NCBI GenBank assembly: GCA_016234555.1
Contig: JACRBJ010000058.1
Location: 1-64,000, forward strand
Reading direction: 5' to 3'
Length of the DNA: 64,000 nt
Source: Chloroflexota bacterium
Lineage (GTDB): Bacteria; Chloroflexota; Anaerolineae; Anaerolineales; Villigracilaceae
Below, in pieces: positions 52,485-62,349 of the stretch (position 1 is the first letter of the stretch; each line of letters opens with the position of its first letter). A program made the translations under genes and the position numbers. Below the pieces are notes generated by a model. It ran no database searches and had not been told where the DNA came from. It saw only the letters and a program-made list of their open reading frames with translations.

Positions 52485-54023
52485 ATGAATGAAATCATGA
52501 TTCTGGCATGGAATAGGTTGAAGTCGATTATAAAACCAGGGCTGATCGGGTGGTGTATTGTCATCCTGGGGTTTGTTCTCCGCGTGCGGCAGTATCTTGA
52601 TAATCGTTCCTTTTCAGGCGACGAAGCCAGCCTGGCGTTGAACATCCTCTCGCGGTCGTTTGCGGGACTGACCCAGCCGCTTGGGTATCGCCAAGCCGCC
52701 CCGGTCGGGTTCCTGTTCATCGAAAAATCGCTCATCGTCCTTTTCGGCAATGCAGACTATATCCTGCGGCTGTTCCCACTGGCATGCGGCATCCTGGCGG
52801 TTTACCTGCTCCATCGCATCGTTCGAGACTCCTTCGGGTTTGCCGGTCTCTTTGCGCTTGCGATGTTCGCCTTGAACTCGTGGCAGGTTTTCTTCGCCAC
52901 CGAACTCAAACAATACGCCAGCGATGTCATGGTCACGCTGCTGCTGGTTTATCTGGCAATTCGCTGCCTTGCAGAGAAACCCTCGCTCAGGGATTTTATC
53001 TGGCTGGGGGTTGCGGGGACAATTGCCATCTGGATATCCCATGCTTCGGTCTTCACCCTCGCTGGGATCGGCATCGCGCTGCTGTTTGAAAAGTATGCGC
53101 GGAAGAAACCGATTCCCTTCCTATGGCTCTTCGCCCTGGGCGCAGCCTGGCTCCTTTCGTTTGGCGTTGACTACCTCGTCGCCTTGCGGCACACAGCCTC
53201 CGACAGTTTTTTTCAGGTCTTCTGGAAAAAATCCTTCCTGCCCCTGCCGCCCTGGTCGGATGTACCCTGGCTGCTGAACGTCTACTACAAATATGTTTTG
53301 CTCATCCTGAACAGGACAGACTCGATCATGGATCACTTTGTCCTTGCCCTGGCGGTGATCGGGGGCTTGTCGCTTTTCGCGCGGCGGACGGGCGTGGGGT
53401 TGGTTCTCGTCCTCCCGTTCATCATGACCCTGACGGCTTCGGCTTTGCAGAAATACCCGCTCTCCTACCGGTTCATGCTCTTCCTCGTCCCACTGACATT
53501 GCTGTTGATGGCGGAGGGCATTCAAAGGATTTACTCGCTCCTTGCGAAATTGCAGAAACACCTCGCCCTGATCCTGTGCGGAATTCCCGTGGCGATCATG
53601 CTCTTCTTCTCCGCCCAGTCGGCGATTGGCAACTTCAAAAACCCCTCCACCGTGGCGGAAATAAAGCCCGCGCTGAAATATGTCGCGGAAAACAAAAAAC
53701 CAGATGACTTGATTTACGTCCACTATCGCTCCGTCCCCGCCTTTACTTATTATGCTCCTTTCTATCAGCTCGACACGGATCAAGTCATCGCCGGCGTGGA
53801 CAGGCAGTCTCCTCAAAAAGCGCTCGACCGTTTCTTCATCGACGTGAAGGACCTCAGGGGAAACGACAGGGTGTGGTTCGTCATGGTTGAACTCCCCTAC
53901 TGCGACGGCTGCGAAGGCGACATCCAAAAATATTTCACCGATTACATCGACCAATACGGCTCGATGCTGGACAGCGTCCGCGCTGTGAGTTCCGCCGCAT
54001 ATCTTTATGATCTGAATCCCTAG
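52485..54023 (+). CDS. GT39-like membrane glycosyltransferase
   Basis: The 512-residue protein has about eleven transmembrane helices. An early Asp-Glu motif is in FSGDEASLALNILSR, typical of the GT39/ArnT/PMT-type family, which transfers lipid-linked sugars to protein or lipid. The C-terminal part (about 410-512) is a soluble extracytoplasmic domain (KKPDDLIYVHYRSVPAFTYY). It opens a plus-strand run of glycan genes. An alternative start is 52497. Confidence 0.83.
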   Translation: MNEIMILAWNRLKSIIKPGLIGWCIVILGFVLRVRQYLDNRSFSGDEASLALNILSRSFAGLTQPLGYRQAAPVGFLFIEKSLIVLFGNADYILRLFPLACGILAVYLLHRIVRDSFGFAGLFALAMFALNSWQVFFATELKQYASDVMVTLLLVYLAIRCLAEKPSLRDFIWLGVAGTIAIWISHASVFTLAGIGIALLFEKYARKKPIPFLWLFALGAAWLLSFGVDYLVALRHTASDSFFQVFWKKSFLPLPPWSDVPWLLNVYYKYVLLILNRTDSIMDHFVLALAVIGGLSLFARRTGVGLVLVLPFIMTLTASALQKYPLSYRFMLFLVPLTLLLMAEGIQRIYSLLAKLQKHLALILCGIPVAIMLFFSAQSAIGNFKNPSTVAEIKPALKYVAENKKPDDLIYVHYRSVPAFTYYAPFYQLDTDQVIAGVDRQSPQKALDRFFIDVKDLRGNDRVWFVMVELPYCDGCEGDIQKYFTDYIDQYGSMLDSVRAVSSAAYLYDLNP

Positions 54024-54038
54024 AAGGCAAAAGTTTGC

Positions 54039-54887
54039 ATGTCCATTAAATCCATCCTTCGCTCCACGCTCTACCAGACCGAAAAACTGGCGCAGCGTTT
54101 GCGCTTCGCTTCCCAGCCTGCCGGCCTTCCCATCCTGCTTGGCATCTCCTTTCCCAAAAGCGGCACGCATCTACTCGACCAAATCCTGCTTGGCTTCTCG
54201 AACGTCGCCCCCTACGCCAAACGGGTTCACTCGTTTTATGCCGAATACGAAGGCGAGAGCGGACGCAAGCGCAATCCCGAACAAGCCATCGCCTGGCTCG
54301 ACTCCCTTCGTCCGCGCGATGTGGCTTCGGCGCATCTCTTCGCCCGACCCGAAGCCGTCCGCCGCGTTTGTTCGCCGAAGTTCGCGCCGTATTTTATTTT
54401 CCGCGACCCGCGTGACGTGGTCGTCTCGCACGTCTTCTACGTCACCGACATGGAGGCGCGCCACGTCCACCACAACTACTATCAATCCCTGCCTGATTTC
54501 GATGCGCGGCTCAAGGTCAGCATTTTGGGGCGACCAGACTCCGAAGCCGAGTTCCCAGACATCGCGGGACGTTTCGCCCCCTATCTCGATTGGCTGAATC
54601 AGCCCGAAGTGTTGACAATCCACTTCGAGGATTTGATCCACGACCGGGCCGCGACCCTGACCCGAATCATGGATCACCTCCTCAGCCGAATCCCGCTCCA
54701 CTCCACCCGCGAGTTGATTCTGGATTCCCTCGAAAGCTCCATCAACCCGAAGAAATCCCCGACCTTCCGCTCCGGCAAAACGGGCGAGTGGAAGAAGCAT
54801 TTCACCGAAGAGCATAAAAAAATCTTCAAGGATGTGGCTGGCGATCTGCTGGTGAGATTGGGATACGAGCAAAACAACGACTGGTAA
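54039..54887 (+). CDS. Sulfotransferase domain protein
   Basis: The PAPS-binding P-loop is SFPKSGTHLLDQIL and the 3'-phosphate motif is FRDPRDVVVSHVFY. The C-terminal EWKKHFTEEHKKIFKDVAGD is typical of cytosolic sulfotransferases. It transfers sulfate from PAPS to an acceptor, here perhaps a glycan because glycosyltransferase genes flank it. The acceptor is unknown. Confidence 0.88.
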   Translation: MSIKSILRSTLYQTEKLAQRLRFASQPAGLPILLGISFPKSGTHLLDQILLGFSNVAPYAKRVHSFYAEYEGESGRKRNPEQAIAWLDSLRPRDVASAHLFARPEAVRRVCSPKFAPYFIFRDPRDVVVSHVFYVTDMEARHVHHNYYQSLPDFDARLKVSILGRPDSEAEFPDIAGRFAPYLDWLNQPEVLTIHFEDLIHDRAATLTRIMDHLLSRIPLHSTRELILDSLESSINPKKSPTFRSGKTGEWKKHFTEEHKKIFKDVAGDLLVRLGYEQNNDW

Positions 54888-54899
54888 AGCGCTGGAAAA

Positions 54900-56360
54900 A
54901 TGACTTCCATCAAGAAAGCCCTGCCTGAATTGTTTGTCGTCTTCTGTGGACTCGCCACAGCGGGATTTATTCTGGCTGACACGGTTTCAAGGCGGATGGT
55001 CAGACCGCAAAACTTCAACCTCCTCATCCGTCACTTTGCCAGGAAAGGCATTCAGGCGAATATCGAACTGATTGCAGTCGTTGTCGTTTTGATTGTTTTC
55101 CTTATCCTGCTGTCCAGATACAAACCTGAACAAAAGGAACGCTTCTCCCTTTACGGCAGGGCGGCTGGTGTGTTTTTAGTAGTCTGGCTGGTTTATTTGA
55201 GTTCGTCCTATTTTGTCAGCCTGGTGTGGGAAACGCCGAAGAAGACGGTTTATTTTCCACAACTGGCGGAAGCATTTTTGGAGGGCAGAACAGACCTCAC
55301 AGAGGTGGGTTCGGCGCGCGACCTGACCAGCTACGAGGGGAAGTGGTATGTGGCTTTTCCGCCCCTGCCATCCCTGCTCATGCTGCCCCGGGTCGCAATG
55401 GAGGATGTCGACGCGGTAAACACAGTCCAGTTTACGATATTTTTCGGGGCGTTGAACGTGGCGCTGGCGTACGCCATCCTTGGGTCGCTGGCGCGTAACG
55501 GTTTGACGCGTCTTAACCATGCAGGGAATCTATGGCTCACGGTTTTGTTTGCCTTTGGGACAGTGCATTGGTACATGTCGCTTGTGGGACACGTCTGGTA
55601 TCTCAGCCAGATCGTGACCGTGACCTTTGCCGCGCTGGCTGTCCTGCTGGTATTGGAAACGCGCTCCCTTTTTCTCGCTTCCCTGTCCCTTGCTGGCGGG
55701 ATGCTCGCCCGACCAAACATCGCGTTGCTGTGGCTCCTGCTGTATGCCCTGTATCTCGAAATAAATTCCCTGAGTCTCAAGGACTGGCGGCGGTCGGTCA
55801 AACCCGTTTTGTTTTCCGCGATCCCGATGGCGGCGGCGACATCCAGCCTGCTTTGGTACAACTTCATCCGTTTCGACTCGTTCCTCGATTTCGGTTATCG
55901 GACCATGAACGTGGGCGATTACCTGAAACCCGCCCTTGCCGAATATGGTCAGTTCCATTCCCGTTTCATCCTGAACAACCTCAAAACGATGTTCTTCTCC
56001 CTGCCGCGCTGGAATCCCACCTGCGGGTTGCCCGCTCCGCACGGCGACGGGATGAGCATCTTCATCACGACCCCGGCGTTGATCTTCCTCTACAAAGCCC
56101 GTGGAAAATCTGCATGGCTGTGGGCTGCATGGCTTTCCCTCCTGCTCCTGACGCTGCCTTTGCTGTTCTATTTCAACAACGGCAGCTTCCAATTCGGCTT
56201 CCGCTTTTTGATGGACTTGATTCTCCCGATACTGGCGCTGCTGGCTTTTGGCACCGGGGAAAGATTGTCGGTCCCCATGCGGTTGTTTATCCTTGCAGGC
56301 GTGCTGGTCAATTATTACGGGATTCTCTGGTTCTTTATCGACCTGTGTAAACTGAGTTGA
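54900..56360 (+). CDS. Multispanning membrane protein, glycosyltransferase-like
   Basis: About ten transmembrane helices fill 486 residues. After the second helix is a loop with RTDLTEVGSARDLTSYEGKW, a pattern seen in some GT-C glycosyltransferases, but without a clear Asp-Glu motif. Position among GT39-like and GT2 genes suggests a role in glycan assembly. Specific activity is not known. It is 12 bases after the sulfotransferase gene. Confidence 0.65.
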   Translation: MTSIKKALPELFVVFCGLATAGFILADTVSRRMVRPQNFNLLIRHFARKGIQANIELIAVVVVLIVFLILLSRYKPEQKERFSLYGRAAGVFLVVWLVYLSSSYFVSLVWETPKKTVYFPQLAEAFLEGRTDLTEVGSARDLTSYEGKWYVAFPPLPSLLMLPRVAMEDVDAVNTVQFTIFFGALNVALAYAILGSLARNGLTRLNHAGNLWLTVLFAFGTVHWYMSLVGHVWYLSQIVTVTFAALAVLLVLETRSLFLASLSLAGGMLARPNIALLWLLLYALYLEINSLSLKDWRRSVKPVLFSAIPMAAATSSLLWYNFIRFDSFLDFGYRTMNVGDYLKPALAEYGQFHSRFILNNLKTMFFSLPRWNPTCGLPAPHGDGMSIFITTPALIFLYKARGKSAWLWAAWLSLLLLTLPLLFYFNNGSFQFGFRFLMDLILPILALLAFGTGERLSVPMRLFILAGVLVNYYGILWFFIDLCKLS

Positions 56361-56425
56361 GATTTTTGCCCGAACGATTCCATCGTCCGCGCCGTATAAT
56401 GGATTCAACTAAACAGGAGGCTGCC

Positions 56426-57940
56426 ATGAAAAAGAATCAATTTACCGGCTTCTTTACTGATAATAGAATTTTATTGTTATTGGGCCTGGCGCTGTTCCTT
56501 CTCCACATGTTCACCAACCACCAGTACGGATTTCATCAGGATGAAATGGTGGTTGTGGACAATGCCTATAATCTGGATTGGGGGTATGTCGAATATCCTC
56601 CCATCACACCATTCCTGACACGCATCACGCTCAGCATCTTTGGTTTGTCCCTCGTCAGCGCGCGGACATTTGCTGCGCTGGCGCACAGCATTATATTGGT
56701 GTTGGCTGGCTTGATGGCGCGTGAGTTGGGTGGAAAACGTACAGCCCAGGTCATAGCGGCACTGGCGGCGGCAATTGCTCCGACCGCAATGGCTTGGGGA
56801 GCATTGATCCAATATGTTACATTCGATTTGTTTTGGTCGGTGCTGCTCGCTTATCTGGTCATCCGCCTGTTGAGATCGGAAGACCCGCGCTGGTGGCTGG
56901 GGATCGGCGCAGTGATCGGGCTGGGAATGATGACCAAATACACGATGGCGATGTTCACCGCTGGCATTGTCGGCGGTGTGTTGTTGACAAATGCGCGCCG
57001 CTACTTGAAAAGCCTCTGGCTGTGGGGTGGGGTCGTTTTGTCGCTGCTGATATTTCTGCCCAATTTGATTTGGCAGATCCAGCACAATTTCATTTCGCTT
57101 GATTTTCTTTCGAGCATCCACGAGCGTGATGTTGAAATCGGACGCGCAGCAGGCTACCTGATCGACCAATTTATCTCCTGTGCGAATCCATTTTTTATCC
57201 CGATGTGGATATCCGGGCTTATCTATTACCTCTTCAAAGAGGACGGCAGGCGTTTCCGCGCAGTGGGATGGATGTACGTCATTCCGTTTCTGATCTACCT
57301 TGTCTCGCAAGGTCGTGGATATTACATGGCTTCCGCGTATCCCATGCTGATTGCCGCAGGTGCGGTGGTCTGGGAGCGTCGGCTTCTTTCGGCTTCAGCA
57401 GACAAAGCCAAATCCATGTTGAGGATTGTCTGGGGAAGCGTTGCGGTTGGCGCACTCTTCAGCGGTGCGTTGACCCTGCCTATTGCGCCGATCAATTCTA
57501 CTTGGTGGGATGTGGTTGCCGAAGTCAATGAGGCCTTTACCGAACAAATCGGCTGGTCCGATATGGTCAAGTCCGTCGCTGGAATTTATGCTGGATTGCC
57601 CGACGAGGAAAAAGCGCGGGCTGGTATTTTGACAGGCGAGAATGACGAAGCAGCCGCACTTAACATTTACGGCGGCGAGTACGGGCTTCCCAAAGCCATC
57701 AGCGGCTCAGATACGTTCTACCTGCGTGGCTACGGGAATCCGCCGCCCGAGATTTTGATTGTTGTTGGGGTCGAACGCCAATACATTGACATGTTTCTCG
57801 ACCAGTGTACTGTCGAAGGCACAACCGTCAATTCCTATGGGGTTGACAATGACCTCGCACACCCGCCTGAAATTTACCTCTGCCGAAAGGTCCGCCTCCC
57901 CTGGCAGGAATTCTGGGAGAAGATAAAACATTACTCATGA
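56426..57940 (+). CDS. GT39-like membrane glycosyltransferase
   Basis: From 56426, preceded by AGGAGG, the protein begins MKKNQFTGFFTDNRILLLLG. The acceptor/metal motif is YGFHQDEMVVVDNAYNLDWG, then VEYPPITPFLTRI, as in ArnT-type enzymes. About eleven helices and a soluble C-terminal domain follow. The stop overlaps the GT2 start as ATGA. The GT39 family includes protein O-mannosyltransferases, relevant because Thr/Pro-rich proteins occur in this window. Confidence 0.88.
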   Translation: MKKNQFTGFFTDNRILLLLGLALFLLHMFTNHQYGFHQDEMVVVDNAYNLDWGYVEYPPITPFLTRITLSIFGLSLVSARTFAALAHSIILVLAGLMARELGGKRTAQVIAALAAAIAPTAMAWGALIQYVTFDLFWSVLLAYLVIRLLRSEDPRWWLGIGAVIGLGMMTKYTMAMFTAGIVGGVLLTNARRYLKSLWLWGGVVLSLLIFLPNLIWQIQHNFISLDFLSSIHERDVEIGRAAGYLIDQFISCANPFFIPMWISGLIYYLFKEDGRRFRAVGWMYVIPFLIYLVSQGRGYYMASAYPMLIAAGAVVWERRLLSASADKAKSMLRIVWGSVAVGALFSGALTLPIAPINSTWWDVVAEVNEAFTEQIGWSDMVKSVAGIYAGLPDEEKARAGILTGENDEAAALNIYGGEYGLPKAISGSDTFYLRGYGNPPPEILIVVGVERQYIDMFLDQCTVEGTTVNSYGVDNDLAHPPEIYLCRKVRLPWQEFWEKIKHYS

Positions 57941-58875
57941 ATTGCTCCATCGTCATCCGCGCTTATAACGAAGAAAAACATATTGGACGTTTACTGGAGG
58001 GAATCCATCACCAGACCGTCAAAGATGTGGAAGTCATCCTGGTCGACTCTGGCTCGACCGATGGGACTGTTTCTGTTGCCGAATCCTTCGGCGCACGGAC
58101 AGTTCGCATCCGTCCCGACGAATTCACCTTCGGACGTTCGCTCAACTTCGGGATTAAGTCCGCAACCCGCGAGTTGGTCGTCATCGCCAGCGCCCACGTT
58201 TATCCTGTTTATCCCGATTGGCTGGAGACCTTGCTCCGCCCGTTCGAGGATGTACAAGTCGCCCTGACCTACGGCAAACAGCGCGGATACGAAGGCTCAA
58301 AATATTCCGAGCATCAAATCTTCCATCAGTGGTATCCCGACGTAGGCAAGCCCAGGCAGGAGACCGCCTTCTGTAACAACGCCAACGCCGCCATCCGCAA
58401 AAGTTTGTGGGAGAAAAATAATTACGACGAAACGTTGACGGGTTTGGAAGACCTTGCCTGGGCGAAGTGGGCAAAGGAGCAGGGACATGCCATCGCGTAC
58501 ATTGCCGAAGCGGAGATTATTCACGTCCACAACGAGACGCCACATGGCGTCTACAACCGCTACCGACGCGAGGCGATGGCGCTGCGGAAAATCTACCCCG
58601 AAGCGCACTTCAACTTTTATGACTTCCTGCGCCTGACCGCGACCAACATTTTCAGCGACCTCTGGCATGCCGCCCGCGAGCGCGTTTTGCTCAAAAACCT
58701 TTCCTCCATCTTCTGGTTCCGCTACATGCAATTTCATGGCACACGGATTGGTCACCGCGAGACCAGTCTGGTCACTCCGCAGTTACGCGAGACATTTTAT
58801 TATGCGAGGGAACGAAAGAAGAAAGAAGATGCGGGGCGAGATGTGGAGCCAATTAGATATAATGGTGAAGAATGA
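57937..58875 (+). CDS. Glycosyltransferase family 2
   Basis: The GT-A start is CSIVIRAYNEEKHIGRLLEG, with EVILVDSGSTDGTVSVAES and, after a longer loop, the donor site FCNNANAAIRKSLWE. The C-terminal part has EDLAWAKWAKEQGHAIAYIA and the basic RYRREAMALRKIYPE. It transfers a sugar from a nucleotide donor. It overlaps the GT39-like gene and the YdeI-like gene by 4 bases each, so the three are coupled. Confidence 0.9.
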   Translation: MNCSIVIRAYNEEKHIGRLLEGIHHQTVKDVEVILVDSGSTDGTVSVAESFGARTVRIRPDEFTFGRSLNFGIKSATRELVVIASAHVYPVYPDWLETLLRPFEDVQVALTYGKQRGYEGSKYSEHQIFHQWYPDVGKPRQETAFCNNANAAIRKSLWEKNNYDETLTGLEDLAWAKWAKEQGHAIAYIAEAEIIHVHNETPHGVYNRYRREAMALRKIYPEAHFNFYDFLRLTATNIFSDLWHAARERVLLKNLSSIFWFRYMQFHGTRIGHRETSLVTPQLRETFYYARERKKKEDAGRDVEPIRYNGEE

Positions 58876-59456
58876 TTAAACCTCCTCCCAACTCCATCCA
58901 CCCCAAATCTCGCGCGGACTGGCGCAAGTGGCTCGAAGAAAACCACACGCGCACCGAAGGCGTCTGGTTGATCAGCTACAAGAAAACCTCAGGCAGGCAA
59001 AGCTTTGATTACGAAGAATCTGTGGAAGAAGCCTTGTGCTTTGGTTGGATCGACAGCAAGGGCAATAAACTGGATGACGAACGCACAATGCTTTGGTTTT
59101 CTCCGCGCAAAGCAGGCTCGAAGTGGGCAAAGCCCAACAAGGAGCGGGTGGCGAAACTGATGAAAGCGGGATTGATGGCTCCTGCCGGGCTTGCCAAAGT
59201 GGAAGCCGCAAAAAAGGATGGCACATGGAACGCCCTCGATGGCGTGGACGCATTGGAAATCCCACCCGACCTTGCCAAAGCCTTGTCCAAAAATAAAACG
59301 GCAAGGGAATATTTCGAAGCCTTTCCGCGCTCAGCCAAACGAGCCATTCTGGAATGGATTTTGAACGCGAAGAAACCTGAAACCCGCGCCAAGCGGATCG
59401 AAGAGACCGTGACGCTGGCGGAAAAGAATATCCGCGCGAATCAGTGGCGGCAGTAA
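58872..59456 (+). CDS. YdeI/OmpD-associated family protein
   Basis: The 194-residue protein has ADWRKWLEENHTRTEGVWLI, YEESVEEALCFGWIDSKG, FSPRKAGSKWAKPNKERV and a C-terminal REYFEAFPRSAKRAILEWIL, matching the bacteriocin-protection YdeI family. The biochemical role is not established. It is the last gene of the GT39/GT2 coupled group. Confidence 0.82.
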   Translation: MIKPPPNSIHPKSRADWRKWLEENHTRTEGVWLISYKKTSGRQSFDYEESVEEALCFGWIDSKGNKLDDERTMLWFSPRKAGSKWAKPNKERVAKLMKAGLMAPAGLAKVEAAKKDGTWNALDGVDALEIPPDLAKALSKNKTAREYFEAFPRSAKRAILEWILNAKKPETRAKRIEETVTLAEKNIRANQWRQ

Positions 59457-59570
59457 TCCAATCCGGTATAATATTCCCTGTCCCTTGTCCGCTTTGAAGT
59501 TCACAATCCCGACCGCGCACCTGCTCACGGGCAGGCTTGATGGTCATTTATTCATATTACGGAGGTTTTA

Positions 59571-61283
59571 ATGTCAGCCATTTCCATCCTTTCTTCTGCG
59601 CTTACTTTTATTCAACGGCGAATCCCGTCCCTGGTCTATATTTTCCTATCCTTCCTCCTGTTTGCCTGCGGATCTGCGACGCCCATTCCCGAACCTGCCG
59701 CCAGCCCGATGCCGTCTCAAACCCCCACGCCAGTGGAAAGCTTTACAGCAACTGCCATCCCAACAGACGCCCAGCGTCCCACCCCAACCGTGATGCTCAC
59801 GCCAACCACCGTCCCGATCACGGGACCGCAGTTTTTCGTCTCCACCGACGGGTCGGATGAGAATTCCGGCTCAGAATCAGCCCCGTGGCGGACGATCCAA
59901 AAAGCGGTGGACAGCGTCAGCCCCGGCGACAACATCCTGGTCAGGGCGGGGACGTACGACGAAAACGTCATCATCTCCCAATCGGGCAGTGAAGGAAACG
60001 AGATTAGGCTGATCAGCTATCCCGGCGAAACTGCGGAAATCAACGGCGGCGATGGCATGGCTCTCCGTAGCAAGGGACCTGTTGGCTACTGGACCATTGA
60101 AGGCTTGAGCTTCAGCAGCGCCAATCAATTCACTCTTCAGTTTGGCTGGTTCCACGAGGCCGTCACCCATCACATCACCCTGAGGAAGAATACCATCAAC
60201 GGCGCGGTTTTTACCGTCGGCAACAACCAGTTGTTCGAGGACAACGATATCAGCGGCATCGGATACACCGCGGAGGGCGGATACGGCGGCATCAACGAGT
60301 CACACGGCGGGTTGGGCGACGACGCCACACACCACAACATCTATCGCCGCAACCACATCCACGATTTCACCAACGACAACGCCAGGGGCATCTGGATTCA
60401 AGGCAGGACGCACGACAGCATCATCGAATTCAATCGGATCGAAAACATCTGGACGATGGGCTTGGGACAGTGCATCGACCTGGACGCGGGAGCCAGCGGA
60501 CTTGTCCAATGGCGGCACACCATCCGAAACAACACGATCAAGGATTGCAGTTACGTGGGCATCCAGATCGAAAACACCTTCGACAGCCTGGTCGAAAATA
60601 ACCTGGTAATGGCGGAAAAGGGCGGCAGCGCAGGTGTCATCGTCATCAACTACAGTCCCACAGTCGGATGTGGAGTGGGCGGCGAAGACAACCAATATGG
60701 CGACACCAACGGAGATAATAGCTGCAAGGGCGACATCACGAACAACGTCATCCGCCAGAATGTCATTGTCAAAAAGGGCGCATGGGACTGGGGCTATGGC
60801 GGACTGGTCAACTGGGGTGCGGGCGGGGTGAAAATTCTTGGTAACACGTTCTACGCATCGGAGGCTTCCGGAAATGCGTCCATCAACATTCAGGCGCCTC
60901 CCACCGAAAGCAGTCAACTGGTCATCCAGAACAATGTCATCTACAACGGGAATGGTCCCGCCATTTGCGCTCTCAGCTTCGACTCGCTCATCGAAGACAG
61001 CAACAACCTGTTATACAAGACCGAAGGCGACAAGGTATATGGCAGCGGAGAAAACTGCGCGGAAACTTATTCACTGGCGGAATACCAGTCCGCCAGCGGC
61101 AAGGGACAGGACTCCCTGCAAGCCGATCCGCGATTCGCCAATCTGGAGGGCTACGACTTCCATCTGAGCGACGCCAGCCCGGCAATCGACATGGGAGCCA
61201 CCCTTGAGCTGCTCGCCGACTTCGACGGCTTTGCCAGACCCCTGGGCGCTGCATTCGACATCGGCGCGTATGAACTAAGGTAG
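59571..61283 (+). CDS. Secreted right-handed beta-helix lipoprotein
   Basis: Lipobox LLFAC places Cys at about residue 33. A Thr/Pro-rich spacer follows (SPMPSQTPTPVESFTATAIP). From about residue 90 a DUF1565-like start (FFVSTDGSDENSGSESAPWR) leads into parallel beta-helix repeats with Asn ladders (NNTIKDCSYVGIQIENTFDS, ENNLVMAEKGGSAGVIVI, NNVIYNGNG). Such folds often cleave or bind polysaccharides. Catalytic residues are not clear. The end (IDMGATLELLADFDGFARPL) is typical of this group. Confidence 0.85.
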   Translation: MSAISILSSALTFIQRRIPSLVYIFLSFLLFACGSATPIPEPAASPMPSQTPTPVESFTATAIPTDAQRPTPTVMLTPTTVPITGPQFFVSTDGSDENSGSESAPWRTIQKAVDSVSPGDNILVRAGTYDENVIISQSGSEGNEIRLISYPGETAEINGGDGMALRSKGPVGYWTIEGLSFSSANQFTLQFGWFHEAVTHHITLRKNTINGAVFTVGNNQLFEDNDISGIGYTAEGGYGGINESHGGLGDDATHHNIYRRNHIHDFTNDNARGIWIQGRTHDSIIEFNRIENIWTMGLGQCIDLDAGASGLVQWRHTIRNNTIKDCSYVGIQIENTFDSLVENNLVMAEKGGSAGVIVINYSPTVGCGVGGEDNQYGDTNGDNSCKGDITNNVIRQNVIVKKGAWDWGYGGLVNWGAGGVKILGNTFYASEASGNASINIQAPPTESSQLVIQNNVIYNGNGPAICALSFDSLIEDSNNLLYKTEGDKVYGSGENCAETYSLAEYQSASGKGQDSLQADPRFANLEGYDFHLSDASPAIDMGATLELLADFDGFARPLGAAFDIGAYELR

Positions 61284-61359
61284 CCAGCCTCCATGAAAAT
61301 GTTGAAGCGCCTGGAGAAGCCTCAATAGCCTGCATTATCTTCATGTTAGAATTGATTTC

Positions 61360-61545
61360 GCGGATCTAGCAGCCAAACACGAATCTCGTGTCTGGTCCTG
61401 CGTTATAACCGCAAATGGCAAAGATGAGATATCTCATCTGGGGTTCAAATCCCCCTTACCGCCTGTCTCGGACAGCCATGCCTTTGGCAACAGGCAGAAG
61501 GCTCTGCAGGTTAAGACCTCCGCCGGAAGTCTGGTGGTTGTTCGA
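61360..61545 (+). ncRNA. Strongly folded leader RNA candidate before SPFH gene
   Basis: This 190-base non-coding stretch contains a series of hairpins. The first (61369-61411) pairs GCAG/CTGC, CCA/TGG and ACACGA/TCGTGT around ATC. Next is the perfect palindrome AGATGAGATATCTCATCT (61421-61438), then GGGG-TTCAAAT-CCCC (61440-61454, like a tRNA T-arm). GCCTGT...ACAGGC enclosing CTGTC/GACAG and GCC/GGC follows (61461-61496), then AGGT/ACCT (61508-61519). It ends about 20 bases before the ribosome site of the SPFH gene. No known riboswitch was recognised and a full tRNA cannot be closed. Confidence 0.4.
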
Positions 61546-61575
61546 GATGGGTCATTTTCATCAGGAGGTCCTGTG

Positions 61576-62349
61576 ATGGCGGCAATTTATGATGCCTTAT
61601 TTATATTCACGCCAATCGTTGTTCTCATCGGATTAATCATCGTATGGAGTTACTTTTCGCCCAAACGAGTGGTGATTTACGAATACGAACGAGGGGTGGT
61701 TTTTCATAACGGCAAATTTCATCGCATTCTTGTTTCCGGTGCCTATTGGCTTTTGCAGCGTTTCGACACCCTGCAAAAGGTTGACGTTCGCGCGAGGTTC
61801 ATTACGATACCGGCACAGGAGGTCTTGACCGCCGACAATATCAACGTCAAGGTGAGCATTGCTGCCAGCTTTCAGGTAAACGATCCGCTCAAGGCGTTGA
61901 CAACCACATCAAACTATTCCGAAGCCCTTTACCTGACCTTGCAGGTGGGGCTGCGGGATTTGTTTTCCTCATCCCCAGTTGAGGAACTGCTGGCGAAACG
62001 CGGCGAACTAAGCAAAAGGTTGTTTGAAACCACAGTGGAAAAGGTCTCGAACATCGGCTTAACCCTGCTCTCGGCTAACATCAAGGACTTCATGTTCCCC
62101 GGCGACCTGAAAAACATCTTCGCCCAAATCGTCAACGCCCGTAATGAAGGATTGGCAGCCCTCGAACGCGCGCGTGGAGAAAGCGCCGCATTGCGCAACC
62201 TGGCAAATGCCGCCAAAATGTTGGAAAACAATCCCGCCTTGCTACAGTTGAGGACTTTGCAAGCCATCGAAAGCAAAGGCGGCAACACTGTTGTTTTATC
62301 CGTGCCGCAGGAAATGACAGGTATACTCCCCATCACAAAAAAGAAATGA
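61576..62349 (+). CDS. SPFH/band 7 (slipin-like) membrane protein
   Basis: The protein has one N-terminal helix (AIYDALFIFTPIVVLIGLIIVWSYF) and a band 7 domain: VFHNGKFHRILVSGAYWLLQ, QEVLTADNINVKVSIAASFQ, VSNIGLTLLSANIKDF and a long helical end (ALERARGESAALRNLANAAK). Slipins form oligomeric rings on membranes. The ATG at 61576 follows AGGAGG. The stop overlaps the GNAT gene start. An upstream in-frame ATG at 61534 is not used. Confidence 0.9.
   Translation: MAAIYDALFIFTPIVVLIGLIIVWSYFSPKRVVIYEYERGVVFHNGKFHRILVSGAYWLLQRFDTLQKVDVRARFITIPAQEVLTADNINVKVSIAASFQVNDPLKALTTTSNYSEALYLTLQVGLRDLFSSSPVEELLAKRGELSKRLFETTVEKVSNIGLTLLSANIKDFMFPGDLKNIFAQIVNARNEGLAALERARGESAALRNLANAAKMLENNPALLQLRTLQAIESKGGNTVVLSVPQEMTGILPITKKK

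Noticed and set aside
61360..61465. A tRNA gene including the T-arm-like GGGGTTCAAATCCCC
   Set aside because: No acceptor stem closes beyond GCGG/CCGC and no anticodon arm of 7-base loop fits; the length between ends is also too long.
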